Assembly: GCF_000565175.1 (NCBI RefSeq)
Contig: NZ_CP006681.1
Location: 434,001 to 498,000, forward strand
Source: Spiroplasma culicicola AES-1
Lineage (GTDB): Bacteria > Bacillota_I > Bacilli_A > Mycoplasmatales > Mycoplasmataceae
Length of the DNA: 64,000 bases
Direction: 5' to 3'
Below the pieces are notes generated by a model. The model was not told the origin of the DNA. It made no database searches and worked only from the letters and a program-made list of their open reading frames with translations. The translations under genes and the position numbers were made by a program. This document shows positions 54,869-64,000 of this stretch, piece after piece (position 1 is the first letter of the stretch; every line of letters begins with the position of its first letter).

Positions 54869-57133
54869 ATGAATTTAAAAGTCGAATATACAAATTTTAA
54901 TCCAAATAATCGTCGTGTTGAAGAATCAAATTTAACAATAGCTAACGGTTATATTGGAATGAGAGGCTCATTTGAAGAGGGTACTGCTTTAAATATTGAT
55001 TCAGTTGAAGGAACTTACTTAAATGCTTTTTATGATTTTTTTGATATTACTTATGCTGCAAAGTATACTGGATATCCAGATTTATATCAAAGAATGGTTC
55101 CTTTAGTAAATATGCAAAATCTTGAATTATTGATTGACAATCAACGTTATTTATTTGATGGTAAAAATATTGAAAACTATAATTTAAGATTGGATATGAC
55201 AAATGGACAATTAATTAGAACTTATAAATTAAATTTAAATAATAATGAATACATTGAATTTGAGTTTAAAAAGATGTTAAGTCAAGTAAACTATGAATTA
55301 TTTTTACAAAATATTAATATTAATTTTTGTTTTAATAATCCAAAATCAGTGCAAATTAATTTTCCAGTTATTTTTAAAGAATTAGATGTTGATAAAGGAA
55401 TTCCAAATGACCCAAGAAATAAAGTAAAGGGTGATGATGCTTTTAAACAATTGAACAAAATTGTAGAAAAATCATATCAAGCAATTGAATATCAAACAAT
55501 TAATAGTGATTTAAAAATGGTATATGCTACAAAAATTAAAGGTTTAGAAGATTTTGAATATAGTGAAACTGTAGAAGGAATGAGTTTTTCAAAAACTATT
55601 GAAAAACAATCAATAAATATTGAAAAAACTTCAATCATGTATGATCAAAGATTTGAAGAAACTAACTTAAAGAATGCTTTAACTAAATTAGAAGAATATT
55701 GTCAACAAAACTATTCATTTTATGTTGCAAAAAATGAACTATTCTTTAATGAATTTTGATTAAAAGCAAATTCATTTTTTGGAACTAAAAATGATAAATT
55801 ACATACTGCCAATAACTTTAATATGTTTCAGTTATATACAAATATTGGAAAATTACCTTGAACAAATGTAGCTGCTAAAGGATTAAGCGGAGAAGGATAT
55901 GCAGGTCATTATTTTTGAGATTCAGAAATTTATATCATTACTGCTTTAACTTTATTTGATCCACAACTTGCAAGAGCCATGTTAATGTTTCGATACAATA
56001 CTTTAGATGGAGCTCGCAATATTGCTCGCCTATTAAATCATCCAAAAGGAGCTTTATATCCTTGAAGAACAATTAATGGAAATGAAACAAGTACTTATTA
56101 TCCAGCAGGAACTGCTCAATATCATATTAATGGTGATATTTCATATACTATTATCAATTACTTTAAAGCAACTAAAGATGAAGAATTCTTATTCAATTAT
56201 GGAATTGATGTTTTAGTAGAAACTGCACGAGTTTGAGCAGATAAAATTGTAGTTTATAATGGACAAGCTCATATTAACTCTGTAACTGGGCCTGATGAAT
56301 ATCAAATTATTGTCAATGATGATTATTGAACCAATTGTGTAGCTCAATTTAACTTAAATTGAGCTGTCAAAGTATTGGAAATGTTAAAAGAAAGTAATCA
56401 AAATTTATATGAACAAAAAATTAAAGATTTAAAGATTGATATAGGAGAAGTAAATCTGTGAAAATCATTGGCACCATTAATTTACTTTAATTATGACCAA
56501 GATTTAGATTTAAATCCTCAACATGATAATTTTATGAAACGAAAACCAGTTACAAAAGAAATTATTGAAAAACATAAACCATTTTTAAGAAAATTACATC
56601 CTTTATCAATTAATAGTTATCGAGTTACTAAACAAGCTGACGTTGTTCTTGCCAATTTATTTTTCTATGATAAAAATAAACTTAAAACTATGGAAAACAA
56701 CTGACATTTTTATGATTCAACAGATACAGCAGATAGTAGTTTATCAAAATGTATTTATGCAATAATGGCTGCTAGATTAAAAATTGATGATTTTGGCTTT
56801 GAATATTTTAAAGAATCAATCAACTTAGATTTATATGATACTCATAAAAATACTGATAGAGGATTGCATATGGCCAATATGGCAGGAGTTAGAATGTTTA
56901 TCATTTATGGACTGTTGGGAATTAATATTGAAAAAGAATATTTAGAAATTGATCCACGATATAATGACATTATTGATGAATACAACATTAATGTAGTTTA
57001 TCAAAATGTACTTTTAAATTTTAGTGTTAAAAATAAAAAAATAATGATTACTACAAATGAAAAACAATCAATAAATATTAAGTTTAAATCACAAATATAT
57101 ACTTTAGAAAAAGAACTTGAATTGACAATTTAA
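54869..57133 (+). CDS. GH65 phosphorylase, probably trehalose-6-phosphate phosphorylase
   Basis: 754 residues, full length. GH65 disaccharide phosphorylases cleave with phosphate to give beta-glucose 1-phosphate. N-terminal beta domain with NLTIANGYIGMRGSFEEG; catalytic (alpha/alpha)6 barrel with GLSGEGYAGHYFWDSEIY; general acid E477 in TGPDEYQIIVNDDYWTN; GVRMFIIYGLLG near the end. With TreB and beta-phosphoglucomutase in the same TreR regulon, the likely substrate is trehalose 6-phosphate, as in Lactococcus. RBS TAGGAGG. Stop shares a base with the next ATG. Confidence 0.9.
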
Positions 57134-57789
57134 TGAAATTGCCCAAGTTAGCGATTTTTGATTGTGATGGAGTTATTACAAAAACAGCTCACCTTCATTA
57201 TTTCGCTTGAAAACAAATTGCACTTGAAAAATTAGGTATAGATTTAGATGAAACTTATTTAGATATTTTTAGAGGTCTTTCAAGAATTGATAGTTTAAAA
57301 AAAATATTAGCAGCTTTTCCAGAGATTAAATTAACTAAAAAAGAAGAACAAGAATTTATTAATCTTAAAAATGATTATTATAAAGAATTAATTAAAGATA
57401 AAAATAATATTGAATTATTGACAAATACAGTTGAATTTATAAAGCAATTAAAAAAACAAAAAGTTTTAATTGCTTTAGCTTCAACAAGTCGCAATTCAAA
57501 AACTTTGTTAGAATTGTTTGAAATTGACAATTTGTTTGACTATATTGTTGATCCTGATGATATTGCCACTCACAAACCAAACCCTGAAATCTTTTTAAAT
57601 GCTGCACAACATTTTAACATTAATCCCAGTGATTGTTGAGGGATTGAAGATGCCAATGTTGGAGTTGAAGCAATTAAAAGAGCAAATATGTTTTGTATTG
57701 GAATTGGTAGTAAGAGTGAAGTAGGTAATGCCGATATTGTATTTGACAATTGTGATCAATTAAATTTAGATGAAATTTTAAATCAATAA
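57133..57789 (+). CDS. pgmB: Beta-phosphoglucomutase
   Basis: 218 residues. HAD-family phosphomutase converting beta-glucose 1-phosphate to glucose 6-phosphate. Motif I FDCDGVI (D10, D12), substrate cap YFAWKQIALEKLG, GLSRIDSL, motif II ASTSRN, motif III KPNPEIFLNAA and motif IV GIEDANVGVEAI. Completes the phosphorolytic trehalose route. Coupled to the GH65 gene by overlap. Confidence 0.93.
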
Positions 57790-57790
57790 T

Positions 57791-57829
57791 AAAAAAATCA
57801 AACTGTTTAATAAACAGTTTGATTTTTTA
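57791..57829. terminator. Bidirectional terminator
   Basis: Stem AAAAAATCAAACTGTTTA / TAAACAGTTTGATTTTTT between convergent genes. Confidence 0.9.
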
Positions 57830-57834
57830 TATTT

Positions 57835-58173
57835 TTATAATGTATAGAAAGATTTTTTATAAAATATGGTTCCAATATAGCCATAGGCAAATAGGGGGAA
57901 GTTTAAGGTTAACAGTTGGATAAAAGATAATCATTGCAAAACTGTAATGTTATGTTCTTGATCAATATTGTGTAGAATTCTTTGAGTCAATATTATATGA
58001 ATAATAAATAATATTAAACTCACAAGTGAAATGATAATTAAAATTCATCAAAAATCAAATGGTTTTGTAACTGCCACAAATATTGTTCCCAAGATTAAAC
58101 TTCCAGTTCATATACCCCCAAGTGCATAACCACCTTTAGTTACTTGTTCTGATTTATCAACTAATCTTGCCAT
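57835..58173 (-). CDS. Small membrane protein of the trehalose operon
   Basis: 112 residues, three hydrophobic segments (for example WILIIISLVSLILFIIHIIL) separated by short loops. Starts at ATG 58173, 23 bases after treB, with TGGAAG as RBS. Reading needs four TGA codons as Trp. No family recognised; last gene of the lipoprotein-treB operon. Confidence 0.7.
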
Positions 58174-58196
58174 ATTTTACTTCCATTCTATATTTA

Positions 58197-59849
58197 TTAT
58201 AATGTAGCTGTTTTTAATTTAGATTTTTTTTCTTTTTTTGCTTCAAGTTTTTTTAAGTCTGCTTCTGTTGGAATATAGTTTGGATCGTATTTTTTAAATA
58301 CAGGCATTTTTCCAAAGATAATTGATAAAATAATTGCCACAGAAGCATTAATAATATTGGCAATAAAGAACCACAAGTAACCTGTACCAGGTCAAGTTGT
58401 AACCCCATCAGCTTTAGAAGTGATTTGCACACTTAAGAATCCCAATCAACTACCATTTCCAATTGATTGAGCAGTAACTCCAGAGATTACAAGCAATTCT
58501 AATGAAATTGCTGCTGAAATTGATCCTGCCAAGAATGGGAATAAGTATTTTAGATTTACTCCATATAAAGCAGGTTCAGTAACTCCTAAATAAGCTGCTA
58601 CAACTGATGATGAGCCAATTTCTTTAGCTTTTGGATCTTTACGATTTAAGATCATTCACCCAATTACAGCACTACCTTGACCAATTGCTTGGGCACAAAC
58701 TGACATAAAGATGAAATCTCCTCCGTTATTGGCAACATTTTGAATCATTACTGCATTTAGTAAGTGATGCATTCCCGTAATTACAAGACCTGCATGCAAT
58801 CCCCCAATTATAACAGCAAAGAAATATTTGGCAATTGAGTTTGTTAATGCTCATTTGAAAGCTAAACCAATTGCACTACCAACAATATAACCTGCTGGAC
58901 CAATTAAGAATAATCCAATAGTGTAAGTGGCCAAAACTGTTACAGTTGGTACAGAAATTTGATTGATAACATTTGGACTAACTCTTTTAATCCAATTATT
59001 AATATAGGCTCCAATGACCCCAATTCCAATTGCTGGAATTACTTGAGACGTATAGGCTATTTTTCAAGGATATTTCATAAATCCTCAATCAAAACTAACA
59101 TCTTTTCCAGCATTTTCAAGTTCTTTTACAATATCTCAAATCCATAAACTCTTAATATTGGTATCATTAAAGACGTCATAAACGTTTAACATTGGTGAAA
59201 TTAACAGAGTTAATCCAACAATGATTCCCAGGATTTCGTCTGCTCCCATTTTTTTGAAGATACTTCAACAAATATGAACGGGTAGCCATCAAAAACAGGC
59301 TTGGGCTGGTATTCATAAAAATCCATTTAATCCATTCATAAATTGTGACATTGCAACCATACTTCATCCAACTAAAGGATTTCCATTTTCATCAAATCCT
59401 CTAAAGAATGTTTCACTAAAGGTTGCTTCAAAAATATTTCTTATTCCAAGTATAATACCCCCAGATACAAGGACTGGTACTATTGGAATAAAGATATCTG
59501 ACATGTAATTTAAAAATCTTTTAAAGAAATTTTCTTTTTGATTTAGAATACCTTTTACATCACTTTTTGTAGATTTTTCTAAACCAAATCTTGCAATAAA
59601 TTTATCATAAATTTTTGCAACATCAGTTCCAAAGACAATTTGATATTGACCTGAAGCTGTAAAAGCACCTTTTACTCCTTCAAGGTTTTTAATAATATCT
59701 TCTTTAATTAATGTACTGTCTTTTGGAACAATTCTAAGTCGAGTTAAACAGTGAGTTGAATATGATATGTTGTCTTTTCCTCCAAGTGATTGCATTAAAG
59801 TATCTAGATATTTATCATCAACAATATCTAATAATTTAACTTTAGCCAT
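58197..59849 (-). CDS. treB: Trehalose PTS permease EIIBC
   Basis: 550 residues, no EIIA domain (as usual for TreB, which borrows a glucose-class EIIA). EIIB with phosphocysteine C34 in STHCLTRLRIVP; EIIC with GLHAGLVITGMHHLLNAVMIQN, SSSVVAAYLGVTEPALYGVNLKYLFPF, typical of trehalose permeases. Imports trehalose as trehalose 6-phosphate. Its ATG overlaps the stop of the upstream lipoprotein (TAATG), so the two are translated together. Confidence 0.93.
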
Positions 59850-60349
59850 TATTTATTGATCATTGCAAAACTTGCAAAATCCTCATCTAATGTTTCAATC
59901 ACTTTTGAGTCTTCTTCAAATGAAGTTCCATTTTCATTTAAAATTCCTACAACTTTTGTTTTTAAATATTCAACTTTAAGATACATTCTATCTCCTGACT
60001 CACCTCAAAGGATAACTCCATCCTTATCTACTGCAGGTTTTCCACTAGAATTTAGTACTGAGATGGAATAAGTTTCAACTATGTAAATAGCTTCTCGTTC
60101 TATATACTCATTACTATTTGCGGGTATTATTGAATTTTGATCTTTAATTTCTTTATAAACATCATCATATAAATCTTTTATATTGTCATATGCTTTTAGA
60201 TCTTCTAAATTAATGTTTATAATTTCTTGTAATTTACCATCATCTTGCTTATATTTGACACTATAAACATCTCCCGTACAAGCAACTACAATTGCTGAAC
60301 TGCTTGAAATTAGTGAAAAACTTGCCAATAATGTTAACAACTTTTTCAA
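59849..60349 (-). CDS. Lipoprotein translationally coupled to treB
   Basis: 166 residues. Signal peptide MKKLLTLLASFSLISSSSAIVVAC with Cys24. The mature part has no known domain. Start is a TTG at 60349 with AAGGAAAGG ten bases upstream. Its stop shares a base with the treB start. A surface lipoprotein in a PTS operon is odd; it might help capture trehalose, which is inference. Confidence 0.8.
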
Positions 60350-60389
60350 AATATTTTTTTCCTTTCCTTGGTAACTTATACCTAATATT

Positions 60390-60417
60390 ATTGTAAGAAA
60401 CTAGGGGGTTTTTACAA
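60390..60417 (-). promoter_or_regulatory. Promoter of the lipoprotein-treB operon
   Basis: On the minus strand TTGTAA (60412-60417) and TACAAT (60390-60395) are 16 bases apart. Confidence 0.5.
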
Positions 60418-60442
60418 CAAGTAGTGTTTAAGGGGTTTTAAT

Positions 60443-60480
60443 AAAAAAAAAAAAAAAATACCAATAAATAGGGTATTTTT
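60443..60480 (-). terminator. Terminator after treR with 16-A/T run
   Basis: Stem AAAAATACC / GGGTATTTTT, followed on the minus strand by 16 T (60443-60458 read as A on the plus strand). Confidence 0.75.
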
Positions 60481-60513
60481 GGAAAAACATTTTATTTATG
60501 AAATATAAATTTG

Positions 60514-60525
60514 TTGTATATACAA
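60514..60525. promoter_or_regulatory. TreR operator (upstream of lipoprotein-treB operon)
   Basis: TTGTATATACAA again, identical to 54792-54803. Lies four bases past the treR stop, 165 bases before the lipoprotein start and before the treR terminator hairpin; the arrangement could also control read-through from treR. Confidence 0.8.
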
Positions 60526-60529
60526 GCAT

Positions 60530-61252
60530 TTAAACTATTTTTGAAAAACTTAATTCAAAATATTCTTGACGATAATGGCGTTCAAAGATTTCAATAATAT
60601 CATTGTCCTTACTACATACAATTCCATAAACAACTGGAACTTTTTGAATATCATTATAGTTTAAGATAGTTTTATCAACTTCATTTGGAATTTCTAATTT
60701 AATATTGTTTATTTGATTATCCAATTCAATATTATTAAAATCAATGAAATCAATTAAACTATTTTTTATATGATCTAAGTTAATAGTTTTGAATTTTGAT
60801 TTTAAAATAAAAGAATTGATATATAGAATAGATTCGTTTATATCATTATAAAAAATTTTTCGATAGCCATAATAATCTTCAATGTTATCAATTAAAATAT
60901 AGTTATTTTTTTCAATAATGTTTTTTAAAATACTTAAGTCAATTTCACTAACTTCTTTTTGATTATGTTTATATTTTTTACCAATACTTGTCATTGTCAC
61001 TCAATTAATATGTGGATTGATATAATAGCCACTACCTTTTTTTGCTTTAATAAATCCCTTGTGAAGTAATTTTGAAAGTTCAATTCTGGCTGTTTGACGT
61101 GAAGTTTTAAATTTAGTTGCCAAAAAGTTTTCACTTGGAAGTGGTTTTGAAAGATCTACTTTCTCATTTTGAATAATTTCCAATAGATATTGTTCAATAG
61201 TTTTATTTATATGTTGATCACTCATCTCATTTTTCACACTTTCTTTAATCAT
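60530..61252 (-). CDS. treR: GntR-family trehalose operon repressor TreR
   Basis: 240 residues. N-terminal GntR winged helix (about 17-80: LPSENFLATKFKTSRQTARIELSKLLHKGFIKAKKGSGYY). C-terminal UTRA-type domain that binds a sugar phosphate (trehalose 6-phosphate in relatives); it is divergent here. Identity as TreR rests on the neighbours (treB, GH65, pgmB) and on two perfect Bacillus-type TreR operators nearby. Terminated by its own hairpin. Confidence 0.85.
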
Positions 61253-61334
61253 TACTTTTAGTTTAACATTGACTTAATAATAACCAAGTAGTTAAATGTT
61301 TTTTATTTAATAATGTTTAAGTAAATTAAAGGTT

Positions 61335-61370
61335 TATAATGTTAAAATAAACATAGAGAGGGTGATCTAG
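61335..61370 (+). promoter_or_regulatory. -10 element and RBS of the next operon
   Basis: TATAAT at 61335-61340 and AGAGAGGGTG RBS before ATG 61371; no clear -35. Confidence 0.5.
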
Positions 61371-61886
61371 ATGGAGATTAGTAATTATTTAAAATCAATT
61401 TATAAAGTCTTAAATGAATCTGGATGTACTCAAATAGAATTTTATGAATCTCAAGATGCCAAGTTTAATGCTAAAAATGGTTTTCGTGTCATTAAAGATG
61501 TATATAAAATTAGATATATGAATTCAAACTACAAATTTATTAATTTTTATTTAACTTTTAATAATAACAATCTAATATATCGCGCAAGTAACAGACAAAC
61601 TGTTTCATTTGCAATTAATGCTGAAAACAAAACTAACCAAGAAATAAATGAAATTATTGAAATGTATTTAGAAAGAGATAGTCATTTAGGTTTTGATCCA
61701 ATGGAGTTTTCACTACAATCCAGTCCTGTAAGATTTCTTGACAGTTTAGATCCCAAAGAAATAAATATCTATGTCGAAATCTTACGTTATAAAAACACCA
61801 CACCACAATCTTCATCGATTAGTGATTTTATGTTTTTTGACAATTTCTTAACTTTTGAAACTGAATTTTTACCACTATTTCTGTAA
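61371..61886 (+). CDS. Unknown protein
   Basis: 171 residues, soluble. N-terminal NYLKSIYKVLNESGCTQIEFYESQ then a beta-rich middle (FRVIKDVYKIRYMNSNYKFINFYLTF) and a C-terminus with the run TTPQSSSIS. No family recognised. Followed 24 bases later by the Cys-rich protein and probably co-transcribed. Confidence 0.6.
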   Translation: MEISNYLKSIYKVLNESGCTQIEFYESQDAKFNAKNGFRVIKDVYKIRYMNSNYKFINFYLTFNNNNLIYRASNRQTVSFAINAENKTNQEINEIIEMYLERDSHLGFDPMEFSLQSSPVRFLDSLDPKEINIYVEILRYKNTTPQSSSISDFMFFDNFLTFETEFLPLFL

Positions 61887-61910
61887 TAACAACTATGAGG
61901 AGTGATAAAA

Positions 61911-62678
61911 ATGTATTATGAAAAAACTTGTTGTGTATGTAACGAACAAATTGATCCCAGAGAAGCTTGAAGTATTATTAAAATAAAATGATTGCTTCCA
62001 AGAAGAGAAATTCACCACAATGTTTATGTGCAATTAAAATGTATTGTAAATGACTTAGACACTGAGGACTTTAGAATGAGCCATCCTTTATTTGATATAA
62101 CAATGTTTGTTAGAACCAAATGAAAAGGAGAATTTGAAACAACGTTAAATATTAACTATAACCAACCAATTTATGTTGAGGGTAAAAATTTAAATGAAAA
62201 AGTAGACCACCATGAAGTTGATCCAACTTTAAATAACCATAAAATCCAGCTAAATTTCTTTATGTATTTTGCAAAATTGACCAATTTTAAAGAATGATAT
62301 CGAAATATGTTGTATTTTATGATGCCAATTTTAAATAAAATGTTAAAACTAAAAGAAGGCAAAAAAGCAATTGAAAGTAAATTCAAAAAAATCACTAAAT
62401 ACTTTGATTTTGATCACGTTTATGAAAATGTAACAGGATTAAAACGAATTAAATATAATTACAGTGTTTTTGAAAGATTAAATGATGAAGAATTTCAAAA
62501 ATGTTATACCAATAAAGAAGTTGATTGTTTTACATTTAAGTTGTCTTCAATTGAAGCAATTTATACTAAAGTGGCACGAAAAGTGACAGATGATTATAAA
62601 ACAATTGTAGCTCCTTACTTAGAAGCACGCAAAAATGCCAAATTTAAGCCAACTCGTGTAAGAGCATTTGAAATGTAA
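61911..62678 (+). CDS. Unknown protein with N-terminal Cys motif
   Basis: 255 residues. N-terminus YEKTCCVCNEQIDPREAW looks like half a zinc ribbon (C-C-x-x-C); no second Cys pair is close, so metal binding is uncertain. The rest mixes strands and helices with no diagnostic motif. RBS GAGGAGTG. Ends in a terminator whose stem includes the stop codon. Confidence 0.6.
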
Positions 62679-62697
62679 TAGTAATTACATTTTTTTA
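62673..62697 (+). terminator. Terminator
   Basis: Stem ATGTAAT / ATTACAT with loop AGTA and a T run. Confidence 0.8.
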
Positions 62698-62740
62698 TTT
62701 ATAAGATTTAATCTTATTTAACCAAAAGGGGCATAAAATT

Positions 62741-63514
62741 ATGAAAAAATTATTATTAACTTTAACAACTGCAATTGTACCAATTACAACAATTACAACA
62801 GTAGTTTCTTGTTCTCCAGATGCAGAAGATTTATTTTTCAGAAATGCTGAAGTTATAGAAGAAGTGACAGATTTATTAAAATCAATTCCAAAATCTCAAA
62901 CTTTAAAGGAATTTAAAAATGATATTGAAGATACTTTAAATCAATATCTTGAAACTAAAAATTTAACTAATAAAATGAAAGAATTTTATGTTGATGATTT
63001 ATATTGAGTCTATACAAATAATTCAAAAAATAAAATAACACAAGATTCGTTTGTTCAGCAAGATTTTTCAACTGTCAATTATGTAGTTAAAGTTGATTTT
63101 GAAGAAAAAGATGGTTTAGAATGAGAAAGTGAAACTGAAGAATTTAGTATTTATAATACATCAATAAAATATGAAGAAAATAGACTACATTTTGATAATG
63201 CTTTAAATACTGTTGATCAGCGTTATGAATATGAAACTAATGAAAGTCTATTTGAATTAAAACAAGAAATCGTTGAAGAATTTAGTGAACAATTGGCAAC
63301 AGAATTTAAAGACTCAAATGAAACTGCATATAATTTAATGTCAGGTGATTTTATTGCCGATTATCATCTTAAAGTTGAAATTGAAGGAATTGAATCTGTA
63401 AAAGATATTGATACTTCAAAAAGATATGATGTAAAATTTTTATCAGGAACAGCTGTTGATTTTGGTGATAACGATTTTATTTTAGAGGAAGTTAAATTTA
63501 AAAAAGATAATTAA
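62741..63514 (+). CDS. Lipoprotein of unknown function
   Basis: 257 residues. Signal peptide MKKLLLTLTTAIVPITTITT with lipobox VVSC (Cys24). Mature part acidic, with two similar-length halves, no known domain. RBS AAAGGGGC. Typical Mollicute surface lipoprotein. Confidence 0.82.
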
Positions 63515-63531
63515 AATAGAAAATAAGCACA

Positions 63532-63568
63532 AAAAAACATTCCATGGCTAAAAGGAATGTTTTTTATT
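63532..63568. terminator. Terminator after lipoprotein
   Basis: Stem AAAAAACATTCC / GGAATGTTTTTT around a 10-base loop. Confidence 0.85.
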
Positions 63569-63628
63569 ATTTAAAATATCTATAACTTAATTGATCGCAT
63601 CATATTTTAAAAAGTATTAATACGTTAT

Positions 63629-64000
63629 TTAATATGATTTATCTGCAAAGTAATTAAGAGTATATCTATCTATATTATTTACTACGTCATTATAAACATT
63701 GGGAGGGCTTACAATAACTGCGTCTGCTAGATAACTAACAGACATATATAATATATCAAATAATAGTAAGAATAGCAATCATAATAAAAATATAAAATAA
63801 TTTTTATGCTATAAAAAATGTTTTATAGCTTGGCGTGAATTAATTCTTGAGTATTTTTCTTGATAAATTACGTGATAAATATTTTCATTGGTAGTTATAA
63901 ACATATAATTGGCTCATAATGTTCATAGCAAATCTTGATAATTAATACATAAATCCAATAAATCTAGTTCATTTTCATTTAAATAATTGATTTCAATTAA
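63629..64000 (-). pseudogene. Membrane-protein gene interrupted by an in-frame TAG (cut by window edge)
   Basis: A minus-strand frame enters from the right edge (LIEINYLNENELDLLDLC ... SRQAIKHFL), meets TAG at 63809-63811, and continues in the same frame with HKNYFIFLLWLLFLLLFDIL, a membrane helix, then YLADAVIVSPPNVYNDVV to a TAA at 63629-63631. The frame has no other stop across 124 codons, so a single gene with a nonsense mutation is the simplest reading; a real end at the TAG is the alternative. Confidence 0.55.

Noticed and set aside
57841-57960. Possible non-coding RNA after the pgmB terminator
   Set aside because: The stretch is the 3' part of the small membrane protein gene on the minus strand (57835-58173).
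1-64000. tRNA, rRNA or CRISPR arrays
   Set aside because: I looked for T-loop/acceptor patterns, rRNA-like GC-richer blocks and regularly spaced repeats and found none that I can support.
1-64000. Transposase or insertion sequence explaining the island
   Set aside because: No transposase, integrase or terminal inverted repeats were recognised; the route of acquisition remains open.

Overview
The window is from a Mollicute of the Entomoplasma/Mesoplasma/Spiroplasma type. The sequence is very AT-rich, and nearly every gene reads through TGA as tryptophan (for example inside infB, rsmE, truB and nusA). All four lipoproteins with an MKK/MKR-type leader carry their lipobox Cys at residue 24, and carbon supply is by PTS sugar uptake. 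A trehalose system suggests an insect-associated host. The species cannot be resolved from sequence alone. All coordinates use genetic code 4.

Layout. 0-6.2 kb: conserved housekeeping (DJ-1 family protein, nicotinamidase, then the nusA-rnpM-ylxQ-infB-rbfA operon). 6.3-10.2 kb: membrane proteins, a PadR/DUF1700 regulatory module and an ECF-type S component. 10.3-13.6 kb: rsmE and two overlapping genes of unknown function. 13.7-18.4 kb: an RpiR regulator, a beta-glucoside PTS and a 6-phospho-beta-glucosidase. 19.1-20.8 kb: truB-ribF, usually close to rbfA but here about 13 kb away.

20.8-47.5 kb is a large defence island. It holds (a) a restriction-modification system with two D12-class adenine methyltransferases and an HNH nuclease. 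It also holds (b) an operon of DndC, a MORC/MutL-like GHKL ATPase, a Z1 protein and a DUF4420 nuclease, preceded by a promoter whose spacer is a 17-A homopolymer. Next come (c) a prokaryotic viperin and (d) a large unknown protein with a nuclease-like motif. (e) is an iron/cofactor-type ABC transporter with an odd HAD protein. Finally (f) is a block in which a pentapeptide-repeat/exonuclease-fold protein, two related DEDD-exonuclease-like proteins, a RecD2-like helicase, an OB-fold protein, a small unknown protein and a full-length Z1 protein are packed head to tail. Block (f), and the DndC version of block (b), are the best candidates for an undescribed system. Decayed gene fragments at 33.3 and 46.2 kb suggest turnover in the island.

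47.7-64 kb is carbohydrate metabolism again: a fructose/mannosylglycerate-type PTS with a GH38 alpha-mannosidase and an RpiR regulator, then a trehalose regulon. The trehalose regulon comprises a GH65 phosphorylase, beta-phosphoglucomutase, TreB, a lipoprotein, a membrane protein and the GntR regulator TreR. Two identical copies of the palindrome TTGTATATACAA, the known Bacillus TreR operator, flank it. The right end has two proteins of unknown function, a lipoprotein and a membrane-protein gene interrupted by an in-frame TAG.
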